NCBI GenBank assembly: GCA_009787355.1
Contig: WRGD01000145.1
Location: 1 to 43,244, forward strand
Length of the DNA stretch: 43,244 nucleotides
Source of the DNA: Defluviitaleaceae bacterium
GTDB lineage: Bacteria; Bacillota; Clostridia; Lachnospirales; UBA5962
Direction of reading: 5' to 3'
Shown here: positions 26,881 through 34,604 of the stretch, in pieces
Position numbering within the stretch: position 1 is the first letter of the stretch
Layout: each line of letters starts with the position of its first letter
Translations under genes and position numbers: made by a program
Notes under the pieces: generated by a model
Told to the model about the DNA's origin: nothing
Database searches by the model: none
The model's input: the letters and a program-made list of their open reading frames with translations, nothing else

Positions 26881-27201
26881 TTATATTACTACAGCAGTGC
26901 CAGAGGCTTTTGCTAAAATCATAGGTCTATCTCTAAGAGAAACAGGGTCTATTTCTACTTGTAAACCAACAATAGCATTAGCACCAACTCTGGCAGCTTC
27001 TTCTTTTATTTCTTTCAAAGCCTCTGCTCTTATTTGCTCTATTAATTCTTCGTGCCCTGAAGACCTTTCTCCAGCTATAGCTCTAAATCCATCAAAAAAA
27101 CCTTGACCGATTGCAAAACCTCGAACTACTTGTGAAAAAACACAACCTTTGTTACTTTGTATTTCATGACCATTTATATATGGTGTTGTGGAAATATGCA
27201 T
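26881..27201 (-). CDS. YbjQ/UPF0145-family protein
   Basis: A 106-residue protein of the YbjQ family (DUF74, pentameric, proposed heavy-metal binding). The glycine-rich middle, the helix with EALKEIKEEAARVGANAIVGLQVEID, and the C-terminal MILAKASGTAVVI are family hallmarks. Function in the family is not established. It is a single leftward gene, convergent with cdd and divergent from the NUDIX gene, with AGGAGG before its ATG. Confidence 0.9.
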   Translation of the reverse strand: MHISTTPYINGHEIQSNKGCVFSQVVRGFAIGQGFFDGFRAIAGERSSGHEELIEQIRAEALKEIKEEAARVGANAIVGLQVEIDPVSLRDRPMILAKASGTAVVI

Positions 27202-27303
27202 AATATCCCTCCTAATAATAAAAAATCGATTTTTTTAACATTAAAATTATAACATATAAACTAATAAATTATCACAAAAATTAAAATAAAAAGGAATTGA
27301 AAA

Positions 27304-27876
27304 TTGGAAGAAGTTTTAACAATAAGAACAAGTGATTTAATAGAAAATTTTCATCTATGCAAGGATATATCGAAAATAATGCCTTTTATAGAAAATTCAG
27401 AGTTTAGAAAAAGAAATGAAATAGAAGAAGATACAAATTTTCTTCAACTAATACCGTATATTATATTAAAAAATGATAATAAATTTTTTGTAACAGAAAG
27501 AATAGGAGGAGAAAAACGTCTTATAGGTGGTTATTCTATAGGTCTTGGTGGACATATAAATCCTTGCGATACAAATGGAATACATTCAGTATACGAATGT
27601 ATAAAAAGAGAACTTCTTGAAGAAGTAGGGCTTTTTTCAAACGAATATAACAATTCCTCTTTTTCTATTATTATAAATACAAATGAAAATATTGTAGATG
27701 CTGTACACATAGGACTTGTTTTCTTTGTAGAAACAAAAAAAGAAAACATAGAGATAAAAGAGAAAACAAAATTAAAGGGTAGTTGGGTAGAAAAAAAAGA
27801 TTTGAAAAATTTTTATGAGAAATTTGAGAGTTGGTCTAAGATTGTTTTTGATAATGTTATAGACAAAGAAATTTAA
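27304..27876 (+). CDS. NUDIX hydrolase
   Basis: A 190-residue protein with a central NUDIX fold. The NUDIX box is seen as GGHINPCDTNG...YECIKRELLEEVGL, with the metal-binding RELLEE intact and a slightly longer loop before it. The family hydrolyses nucleoside diphosphates linked to another moiety; the substrate is not determinable here. The start is a TTG with an AAGGA site 8 bases upstream. It is followed by a GNAT acetyltransferase, 16 bases later. Confidence 0.85.
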   Translation: MEEVLTIRTSDLIENFHLCKDISKIMPFIENSEFRKRNEIEEDTNFLQLIPYIILKNDNKFFVTERIGGEKRLIGGYSIGLGGHINPCDTNGIHSVYECIKRELLEEVGLFSNEYNNSSFSIIINTNENIVDAVHIGLVFFVETKKENIEIKEKTKLKGSWVEKKDLKNFYEKFESWSKIVFDNVIDKEI

Positions 27877-27892
27877 CAGATATAAATAAAAA

Positions 27893-28456
27893 ATGAGAGA
27901 CGAACATATGGAATATAATACAGATAACAATAAAATAGAAACACAACGTTTAATACTCCGTTCTTTTAAAAAAGAAGATTTAGACGAATTTTATAACTAT
28001 GCAAAAATAGAAGGAGTAGGAGAAGAAGCAGGTTGGATTCATCATAAAAATATAGAAGAAAGTGAACAAATATTAAACAGATTTTTGAAAGAAAAAAACA
28101 ACTATGCTATAGAGCTAAAAGAAACAGGAAAACTTGTAGGTAGTTTTGGAGTAGGTTCAGAAAGTTGTATAGATGAAAGTAGTGAATGGTATAATTTGAA
28201 ACATACCACAATTGGCTATGTTATTGCAAAGGAATATTGGGGTAATGGATATGCTACAGAATCACTACAAAATTTTATTAGATATTGTTTTGAAAATAAC
28301 ATATATGACATAATATTTGTATCACATTATAATCATAATTTGAAAAGTAAACGTGTAATAGAAAAATCTGGTTTTGTGTATTTTAAAGATAGTATTAGAA
28401 AAACTAGATATGGTGTAGAATATTTAAGTAAGGATTATTATATAAAAAAATTTTAA
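27893..28456 (+). CDS. GNAT acetyltransferase, RimJ/RimL type
   Basis: A 187-residue (or 182-residue) acetyltransferase. It has the RimJ/RimL-like opening ETQRLILRSFKKEDLDEFY and the acetyl-CoA loop IAKEYWGNGYATES (Q/R-x-x-G-x-G/A type). The ATG at 27893 has no clear ribosome site; the ATG at 27908 is the alternative. It may acetylate an N-terminus or a small molecule. It is probably co-transcribed with the NUDIX gene and ends at a bidirectional terminator. Confidence 0.87.
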   Translation: MRDEHMEYNTDNNKIETQRLILRSFKKEDLDEFYNYAKIEGVGEEAGWIHHKNIEESEQILNRFLKEKNNYAIELKETGKLVGSFGVGSESCIDESSEWYNLKHTTIGYVIAKEYWGNGYATESLQNFIRYCFENNIYDIIFVSHYNHNLKSKRVIEKSGFVYFKDSIRKTRYGVEYLSKDYYIKKF

Positions 28457-28468
28457 TTATAAAAACTC

Positions 28469-28508
28469 AAAAATCACTAAAAAATTAATAAAATTTTTAG
28501 TGATTTTT
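28469..28508. terminator. Bidirectional terminator between GNAT and formate dehydrogenase
   Basis: Perfect 15-base stem AAAAATCACTAAAAA (28469-28483) with TTTTTAGTGATTTTT (28494-28508), 10-base loop, T runs on both strands. Confidence 0.8.
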
Positions 28509-28541
28509 TGAATTAATTTTGATAATAAGTAAAATCTACTT

Positions 28542-31421
28542 TTAAACTGTTATTTCTTCCAAAACATCTATACTTTCATCTACTAATTTTTCTATATTTG
28601 CATTACTATCATCTACTTTGCAAAGTTCAACAGCACAAGCCTTTAATTCTGGCTCTTTTGCAAGAGGGTCTAATGCATCACTTGTTACAGCATTTATAAG
28701 TGTATCTTGATGGTGGAAATCACTGTATACTTGACCATCTGGAATACGATTAGAAACACGTACATAAGCTACTGCTTCACCACGTATACTTGTTACTTTT
28801 GCACGGTCTCCATTTTTAAGACCATATTCTGTTGCTGTATTTTCGCTTATTTCAAAAATACCATGTGGCATTAGTACATTTAATTTCGGTGATTGCTTTG
28901 TCATTGTTCCATTGTCGTATTGATACAAATCACGGATTGTAACAAGAACAAGAGGAAATTTCTCTGTTGGTGGCTCTGCTTGTGGCTCACCCAAATGCTG
29001 TGGTTTAAATGGTACTTTACCAGCTGCAAATCCAGAACCATACAAGAATCTTGTTCCTACACTATCTTCTTCACTATCAGCAGGTATTGGCCATCTTACT
29101 CCTAGCTCTCTTTTATCCATTCTTTCTATTTTTTCATACGTTACGCCACCAAAACTTGGAAGAAGAATAGATATTTCTTTCATTATGTTAGATGCAGTTT
29201 CACGATTAGTTTTGCCACGTAAGTATTCGTTGTCGTAACCCATTAGTTTCATTAAATCGAGTGTAACTTCATAATCTGGACGGCTTTCACCTACTGGCTC
29301 TATTACAGGTCTAATAAGTTGTATACGTCTTTCTGTGTTTGTTACAGTTCCCCAAACTTCTAGGTTCGAACAAGCTGGTAATACAACATCTGCAAGTTTT
29401 GCAGATTCTGACATAAATAAATCTTGAACAACTAAAAACTCAAGTGATGCATAGTCATTTCTACCTTTATTTGTGTTAGGTGCCATAGCAACTGGGTCTG
29501 CACCTTGTAGAAATATACATTTAACTTTTCCTTTACCAGCTTCATCTGCCATTTCCATGTAAGATAAACCACGTGGTACTGAAAGTTTAACACCCCAAAA
29601 TTTTTCGAATTTTTGCCTATTATTTGTTGCTATTTGTGGGTCTAATCCAAGGCTTTCAACGTAGTCCTCTGTAAACATTTGATACCCCGGCAACCAACCT
29701 GGGTTTAATCCCATATCTCCAGAACCTTGTACATTATTTTGACCACGTAACGGATTTACTCCTGTACCTGGTCTACCTATTTGACCACATAAAAGTGCAA
29801 GATTTATAAGTGTTGTTACAGTTCGAACAGCATTTGCTCGCTGTGCTATTCCCATGCCCCATGTAATAGCTGCTCTATTTGCTTTTGCATAAAGTTCTGC
29901 AGCCTCACAAATTTTTTCAGATGGTACTCCTGTTATTTCACTAGCATATTCTGGTGTATATTCTTTTATTACTTCCCACATAGATTCAAAATCTTTTGTG
30001 CGTTCTTCTATAAATTTTTTATTTTGTAAATCGTTTACTATAATATGGTGCATCATTCCATTTACAAGTGCAATATCTGTACCAATGTTCTGTTGCATAT
30101 GTACATCGGCAAATTTAGCTGCTCCTACTTTTCTTGGGTCTGCGAAAATATATTTTGTGCCACGTTTTGCACTTCCCTCTAAGAACGTACCTATAACAGG
30201 ATGAGCATCGTGGGCATTTCCACCAATTTGAAATATTACATCAGCTGTTTCAAGGTCCATTATACTGTTAGACATAGCACCACTACCAATTTGTAATACC
30301 ATAGCAACAACAGATGTAGAATGACATAAACGAGAAGAAACGTCTATATTATTAGTTCCAAAAACAGTACGTGCAAGTTTTTGATGCATAAACATAGCTT
30401 CGTTTGAAGATTTTCCACTTCCCATAAAAGCTATAGAATCATTACCATAGTTATCACGTATTTCTAACATACGTTTTGATATAAGCTCTAATGCTTCATC
30501 CCAGCTAGCTTCACGCCACTCTGGCTCCACTCCAACTTCTTTTACATTTGTTCTAATAAGTGGCTTTTGTAAACGTTCATTACTTTGTACATAATTATAA
30601 CCAAAACGACCTTTTACACACAACAAACCATTATTAAGTGCATCCATAACTGGTTCTGCTTGTACAATTTGTCTTTCTTTATTTACGGAGTAATTAACTT
30701 GGCAACCTACTCCACAATATTGACAAGTAGCCTGAACTTTTGTAACTTCTTCTTCTTTGTAAGGGATTTCTTTTTTTGTCATAAGAGCATCTACAGGACA
30801 AGCAGCTATACAGTTCCCACAACGTACACAAGCAACATCATCAAAACTAAATGTAAATTCTTCCGAGGTCGGTTGACCCACAAAATTAATAGCACTACAA
30901 TGTTGTAGGTCTTGTGTAACTTTTACACATATACCACAACGTATACATTTGTTTAAATCTAATTTAAAAGTTTCATTGTCTATTACTAGATTTTCTTCTT
31001 TGTAAATATTTGGTATAGGAACGTTGTATTCATTTGCATAAGATAATAATCTACTACCACCAGTAGAATCTGGGCTTTCTGTAGATGGATTATACTTATC
31101 CATTAAAAATTTAATACGTTCTTCACGGCTTTTTAAAACTTTTTCGCTATGAGTTTGTACTGTCATTCCATCTGCTGCTTTAAATGCACAGCTAGGCATA
31201 AGATTTGCTCTACCTTCTATTTCTACTACACACATACGACAGCTACCACCCGGTTTTAATCTTGGGTCGCTACATAGAGTCGGTATTTCTATATTATATT
31301 TTCTAGCTATTTGTAATATAGTATCGCCTTCATTTCCGACGCATTCATTATCATTTATATTTACATTTATTTCTTTTATTTCTTTATTTGTAAATAATTT
31401 TTCATGCATAGTTGTTAGCAT
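28542..31421 (-). CDS. fdhA: Formate dehydrogenase catalytic subunit, Cys type
   Basis: A 959-residue molybdenum- or tungsten-bis-MGD oxidoreductase with a ferredoxin-like N-terminus. A 2Fe-2S domain has C50, C61, C64 and C78; two 4Fe-4S clusters use C159/162/165/175 and C198/201/204/208; the MGD domain begins with CQYCGVGC (C233-C240) and C268. The metal ligand is C366 in SSRLCHS (codon TGT), followed by the FDH-type His367, so it is not selenocysteine. SS replaces the usual CA before it. The layout matches NAD- or ferredoxin-linked clostridial FDHs. No beta subunit, fdhD or molybdopterin gene is adjacent. GGGGG precedes the start. Confidence 0.88.
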   Translation of the reverse strand: MLTTMHEKLFTNKEIKEINVNINDNECVGNEGDTILQIARKYNIEIPTLCSDPRLKPGGSCRMCVVEIEGRANLMPSCAFKAADGMTVQTHSEKVLKSREERIKFLMDKYNPSTESPDSTGGSRLLSYANEYNVPIPNIYKEENLVIDNETFKLDLNKCIRCGICVKVTQDLQHCSAINFVGQPTSEEFTFSFDDVACVRCGNCIAACPVDALMTKKEIPYKEEEVTKVQATCQYCGVGCQVNYSVNKERQIVQAEPVMDALNNGLLCVKGRFGYNYVQSNERLQKPLIRTNVKEVGVEPEWREASWDEALELISKRMLEIRDNYGNDSIAFMGSGKSSNEAMFMHQKLARTVFGTNNIDVSSRLCHSTSVVAMVLQIGSGAMSNSIMDLETADVIFQIGGNAHDAHPVIGTFLEGSAKRGTKYIFADPRKVGAAKFADVHMQQNIGTDIALVNGMMHHIIVNDLQNKKFIEERTKDFESMWEVIKEYTPEYASEITGVPSEKICEAAELYAKANRAAITWGMGIAQRANAVRTVTTLINLALLCGQIGRPGTGVNPLRGQNNVQGSGDMGLNPGWLPGYQMFTEDYVESLGLDPQIATNNRQKFEKFWGVKLSVPRGLSYMEMADEAGKGKVKCIFLQGADPVAMAPNTNKGRNDYASLEFLVVQDLFMSESAKLADVVLPACSNLEVWGTVTNTERRIQLIRPVIEPVGESRPDYEVTLDLMKLMGYDNEYLRGKTNRETASNIMKEISILLPSFGGVTYEKIERMDKRELGVRWPIPADSEEDSVGTRFLYGSGFAAGKVPFKPQHLGEPQAEPPTEKFPLVLVTIRDLYQYDNGTMTKQSPKLNVLMPHGIFEISENTATEYGLKNGDRAKVTSIRGEAVAYVRVSNRIPDGQVYSDFHHQDTLINAVTSDALDPLAKEPELKACAVELCKVDDSNANIEKLVDESIDVLEEITV

Positions 31422-31441
31422 AGTATATCCCCCTTATTTGC

Positions 31442-31484
31442 TTGTATAGAATTTTATTAAATTTAATATACATATACTATACAA
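31442..31484 (-). promoter_or_regulatory. Inverted repeat in the fdhA upstream region
   Basis: TTGTATAG (31442-31449) and CTATACAA (31477-31484) are perfect complements 27 bases apart, 20-60 bases before the fdhA start. It may be an operator or overlap the promoter; no known site is recognised. Confidence 0.35.
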
Positions 31485-31615
31485 AAAAAACAACAAAATA
31501 TCTACAAACTTTAATTATTTTAATAGATTTTAACAAATCTATTAAAAAATTTAATACAAAAATGTTTTTTTTATGATTTTCACTTTTATACATAAAATTG
31601 TTAATGTGCGTTTTA

Positions 31616-32407
31616 TTAATTTCCATTATTCGATTTTGTATTGAATTTTTTGAAAAAAAGTATTATTAAAAAACTAACTGGGATAATTAATAAAAAAATA
31701 ACAGGTATCATATAAAATACAGGCCAGTACATAAAATTACCTTGATTTACTCCAAACGGAGTTTGCAAAAAAACATATGGTATTGCCCAATTAACAGCAC
31801 GATACAAACTACCGGGATGCCATTGAAAAGAACCATTCCAAAAATGTATATTAGGAAAAATACCAATTGTATACAAAATAGCATCATTTGCGATATTTAT
31901 ATAAATAATCAATACATAAAAAATCGCAGATGAAAAAACATGATAAAATTTTAATTTTTCATGTTCAAGAAAAATTATAAGTATAGGTACGTATAATAAT
32001 ATTAAATGTTGCACAAACATTCTTAGTATATTTAGAGAAAGTGGACTGTGCCCTATTGCAGCTTCTGGAAAGCCTACCATACCAAGTGAACCTATTATAG
32101 ACATAAGTAACCAACCCGGTTTTAACAAATTGTCTTTTTGAAAATATAAAAATGGTGATAAAAAAACTAAAACGGCACAAATATTAATCATACTAATATG
32201 CATAAATCTTATGTGGGGTTGTGTATGTATAATTATTGGTCCTAAAAAATGAATTACAAAATTTATAAATATTAAAGAGTATATAAATATTTGCTGAAAT
32301 TTTTTGCTTTTATTTTTCAAAAAAATACAAAGTAGTATAGTAGAACCAAAATAAAAAAATATCCAAAATAAATGCCAAAAATCTAAGAATTGCATAAACT
32401 TCTCCAT
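31616..32407 (-). CDS. YwaF/TIGR02206-family membrane protein
   Basis: A 263-residue integral membrane protein with about seven hydrophobic segments spread along its length. The short conserved pattern with HFLGPIIIHTQPHIRFMH, the second half with NWAIPYVFLQTPF and the overall length match the TIGR02206 (YwaF) family of unknown function. It ends about 195 bases from the fdhA start and is oriented with it. There is no basis for a functional link to formate metabolism. A weak ribosome site precedes the ATG. Confidence 0.8.
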   Translation of the reverse strand: MEKFMQFLDFWHLFWIFFYFGSTILLCIFLKNKSKKFQQIFIYSLIFINFVIHFLGPIIIHTQPHIRFMHISMINICAVLVFLSPFLYFQKDNLLKPGWLLMSIIGSLGMVGFPEAAIGHSPLSLNILRMFVQHLILLYVPILIIFLEHEKLKFYHVFSSAIFYVLIIYINIANDAILYTIGIFPNIHFWNGSFQWHPGSLYRAVNWAIPYVFLQTPFGVNQGNFMYWPVFYMIPVIFLLIIPVSFLIILFFKKFNTKSNNGN

Positions 32408-32426
32408 TTCATAAAATATATAAAAA

Positions 32427-32446
32427 AAGCCAGCAAAAGCTGACTT
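32427..32446 (-). terminator. tRNA operon terminator
   Basis: On the minus strand AAGTCAGC-TTTT-GCTGGCTT is followed by a T run directly after tRNA-Gln; it ends the two-tRNA transcript. Confidence 0.8.
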
Positions 32447-32450
32447 AAAA

Positions 32451-32522
32451 CAGACCTGCTAGGATTCGAACCTAGGAATGCAGGGATCAAAACCCTGTGC
32501 CTTACCGCTTGGCGACAAGTCT
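32451..32522 (-). tRNA. tRNA-Gln (UUG)
   Basis: A 72-base cloverleaf on the minus strand. The acceptor pairs AGACTTG with CAGGTCT (one wobble), the anticodon stem CAGGG/CCCTG encloses TTTTGAT with anticodon TTG, and the T arm contains GGTTCGAATCC. The discriminator is G. CCA is not encoded. Confidence 0.95.
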
Positions 32523-32592
32523 ACAACATTAAATTCACAAAATTATTATGTGAAATAAACAAAATTATATACATATATTTTAACAAATAAAA

Positions 32593-32664
32593 AGCGCGAA
32601 ACGGGATTCGAACCCGCGACCCTCGCCTTGGCAAGGCGATGCTCTACCACTGAGCTATTCACGC
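32593..32664 (-). tRNA. tRNA-Gly (GCC)
   Basis: A 72-base cloverleaf on the minus strand. The acceptor pairs GCGTGAA with TTCGCGC (one wobble), the D arm has AGCTCAGTGGTAGAGC, the anticodon loop TTGCCAA gives GCC, and the T arm has GGGTTCGAATCCC. CCA is not encoded. It is upstream of tRNA-Gln in the same transcript. Confidence 0.95.
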
Positions 32665-32701
32665 ATGAACAATTGATAATAACTTGCTACCAACAAAAAA
32701 C

Positions 32702-32730
32702 ATTATACAATAAATTTTCTTGTTTGTCAA
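32702..32730 (-). promoter_or_regulatory. Consensus tRNA promoter P1
   Basis: On the minus strand TTGACA (32725-32730), 17-base spacer, TATAAT (32702-32707), about 38 bases before tRNA-Gly. Confidence 0.8.
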
Positions 32731-32787
32731 CATATTTTTTTATTTTTTAAAACATATAAAATAAATATTTGCTAACAACGTTTAGAG

Positions 32788-32816
32788 ATTATACACTTTA
32801 TTATTTTATTTGTCAA
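32788..32816 (-). promoter_or_regulatory. Consensus tRNA promoter P2
   Basis: On the minus strand TTGACA (32811-32816), 17-base spacer, TATAAT (32788-32793): a second perfect promoter, 86 bases upstream of P1. Confidence 0.75.
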
Positions 32817-33115
32817 TACCTTTTTGTAAAATGGGTCGTGTCTTAAACTAGACTTAAAAGACTTTCGCTTAAAACCATTTGTTATTCCAAATCTTTTGAG
32901 ATTCATTATATTTTACTTGAAAAAACTTTGTATATATGATAGTATGTATACATGATATTATGTACAAAGTTTTTTGGAAATCTCTAAAGTTGTTTTTAAA
33001 GGACAACTTTAGAGATTTATCAAATTACTATTTGTTAAATTATTAATAAAATTGTGTTGTAAAATTTATTTTACCATTTTTCAACTTCATAACTTTGTTT
33101 ATGATAAGCTATGCT
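32817..33115. other. Intergenic region with two long inverted repeats
   Basis: No gene seen. Inverted repeat 1: AAAAAACTTTGTA (32920-32932) with TACAAAGTTTTTT (32963-32975), enclosing an AT-rich partly self-complementary loop that holds GTATGTATAC. Inverted repeat 2: AAATCTCTAAAGTTGT (32978-32993) with its perfect complement at 33003-33018. The second is placed to end the leftward peptide transcript, though without a T run; the first has T runs and may complete termination. Confidence 0.45.
32978..33018 (-). terminator. Hairpin ending the leftward regulator-peptide transcript
   Basis: A perfect 16-base stem (32978-32993 with 33003-33018, 9-base loop) lies about 100 bases after the small peptide ORF. 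It lacks an immediate U run on the minus strand. Confidence 0.45.
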
Positions 33116-33166
33116 TTAAAATACTTTTAAAACTAATCTATTAATTAAATTAAAAAAATACGTCAT
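33116..33166 (-). CDS. 16-residue hydrophobic peptide, candidate signal peptide
   Basis: A 16-codon ORF giving MTYFFNLINRLVLKVF. Its ribosome site, AAAGGAGG, is perfect and 7 bases from the ATG. It starts 17 bases after the stop of the paralogous regulator remnant. The peptide is hydrophobic with two basic residues, like short pheromones or small membrane peptides. The first locus (16940-17005) has the same gene order and a product with the same MT-plus-aromatic start. Translation is well supported by the ribosome site; the role is inference. Confidence 0.6.
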   Translation of the reverse strand: MTYFFNLINRLVLKVF

Positions 33167-33183
33167 TATTTCGCCTCCTTTCT

Positions 33184-33897
33184 CTAGTTTGGTCTATAAC
33201 CAAATATCTTAGCTTCATGTAAAAGTGTTTCATACATATCTTTTTCTCCAGATTCTTCAAGACTTTTAAAAGCTGATTCTATCAATTTATAGTCTTTATA
33301 GAAAAATCCTTTCCTAATAAGAACAACACTTTTAAGTACCTGCAAGTTTTGCTTATCATATAAATTTAAAGCAGCATTTGAATGGTACTCAAATAATTTT
33401 ATCAGCTCTTTAAGAGATAGAATACTTCCATCAGATATATCTTCTCTCATCAGTCTAGATACTTCATTCATATGAAAAGAAGATTTAACTATTTCATAAG
33501 ATTCATCTTCAGAATAATTATCTAAAATATTTAAACTCTTATCTATAAGAGTTTCTGATTCGTGAATTGTTTCTGCATAGTCAATTACTGCTGATAAAAT
33601 TCTTAAATCATAATAACCCCAATTCTTATCATATATAAGCCTATACAATATTGGAGCAGCCATTTTAGAACAAGTTTTCCAATCATTTGTTTCATATTCA
33701 ACTATAAGTACATCAATTAAATTGATACAATTACCAATTTGAATGTCATATCCATATTATTCAAGAAAATCTGACATCTTGGCTTTTGCTATATTTAAAC
33801 TATCTATTTTATAGTTTCCGCCAAGAGCAAAGAAATCTTTTAACAATTCATTTTTTAGAAATTGAGGTTTTAAATCTCTATTTTCAGAATTTTCCAT
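33184..33897 (-). pseudogene. HTH-less paralogue of the helical-repeat regulator, interrupted by a stop codon
   Basis: A 238-codon reading frame from an ATG with an AAAGGAGG site at 33897. Codon 47 is TAA (33757-33759). Reading through it gives ...FLE-stop-YGYD, which lines up with ...NYGYD in the regulator at 15987. Shared segments include YDLR/YDIR, HMN and LIRKGFFYKDYKLIE / LVRKGLFLKDFNIVE. The protein stops before the HTH of its paralogue, so even intact it would be a helical-repeat protein without DNA binding, like Rap versus Rgg proteins. A 159-residue product could start at 33663. A strong promoter lies upstream and a tiny peptide ORF follows. A sequencing error at the stop is possible. 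Confidence 0.72.
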
Positions 33898-33944
33898 ATT
33901 GCCTCCTTTTGCAAAATTTATTTTATTTTATATAACCATGTATA

Positions 33945-33974
33945 ATTATACGCTTTTATAAAATAAATTGTCAA
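33945..33974 (-). promoter_or_regulatory. Consensus promoter of the HTH-less paralogue
   Basis: On the minus strand TTGACA (33969-33974), 18-base spacer, TATAAT (33945-33950), about 48 bases before the start codon. Its strength suggests the locus is still expressed. Confidence 0.7.
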
Positions 33975-34048
33975 TAAAATTATCAACATTTTCAATAGTG
34001 TTTTTCTTGAAATAAATATCAATTTTTTTATAGATAAAAATAAAATCA

Positions 34049-34077
34049 TTGACACACGTAATATTACGTGTTATTGT
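34049..34077 (+). promoter_or_regulatory. hicB-like promoter with operator in the spacer
   Basis: TTGACA (34049-34054), 17-base spacer, TATTGT (34072-34077). The perfect 18-base palindrome ACACGTAATATTACGTGT (34054-34071) fills the spacer, an ideal position for repression. HicB antitoxins often repress their own promoters through a ribbon-helix-helix domain, so autoregulation is likely. Confidence 0.7.
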
Positions 34078-34138
34078 GTTATTAAAGGCATCAGGCTTAA
34101 AATAAGCCTTAATTTAATAAACAAAAAGAGGTGAAAAT

Positions 34139-34528
34139 ATGAAATATGTATACCCTGTAATCCTTTATAATAATGATGATGATAAAATAATTGTAAAAAT
34201 ACCAGATTTATATGGATGTTTTGCTTGTGGAAATAATAAAGCTGATGCTCTTTTTATGGCAAAAGAAGCTATAGAAATGTGGTTATGGGATGCTGAAAAT
34301 AAACAAAAGATTATTCCAAAACCATCTGAACACTTAGAAACACTGGAAGGTGAGCTTTTAACATTAGTAGCCGCTGACACTGATGAATATAGAAAGGCTA
34401 ACGATACAAAAGCAATCAAAAAGACACTTTCTATACCTTCATGGCTAAATTATAAGGCTGAAAAAGCAAATGCCCCATTTTCTCAAATTTTACAACAAGG
34501 ATTAAAAAAGTATTTAGATATTAATTGA
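34139..34528 (+). CDS. HicB-like antitoxin/repressor without an adjacent HicA
   Basis: A 129-residue protein. Residues 1-70 form the degraded RNase-H-like HicB fold (YPVILYNNDDDKIIVKIPDLYGCFACG then ADALFMAKEAIEMWLWDAE). Residues about 95-129 (KKTLSIPSWLNYKAEKANAPFSQILQQGLKKYL) look like a ribbon-helix-helix DNA-binding tail. Normally a 60-80 residue HicA toxin gene is adjacent; none was found on either side. GAGGTG precedes the ATG. The palindromic promoter implies self-repression. It may now act as a stand-alone regulator, possibly of the ABC genes that begin 76 bases later. Confidence 0.85.
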   Translation: MKYVYPVILYNNDDDKIIVKIPDLYGCFACGNNKADALFMAKEAIEMWLWDAENKQKIIPKPSEHLETLEGELLTLVAADTDEYRKANDTKAIKKTLSIPSWLNYKAEKANAPFSQILQQGLKKYLDIN

Positions 34529-34604
34529 GGTATGAAACAGCAGACTCAGTTTTGGGTCATTGACAAGAACTTTAAATAACATTGTGGAAAGAAAGGTAAT
34601 CAAT

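Noticed and set aside
28542-31421. Selenocysteine in formate dehydrogenase
   Set aside because: The metal-ligand codon is TGT (Cys) and the frame contains no TGA.
32817-33115. CRISPR-like repeats
   Set aside because: The repeats are inverted pairs of different sequence, not regularly spaced direct repeats.
33898-34604. A hicA toxin gene beside the HicB-like gene
   Set aside because: Neither the 240 bases before nor the 76 bases after hold a 60-80 codon ORF with HicA features.
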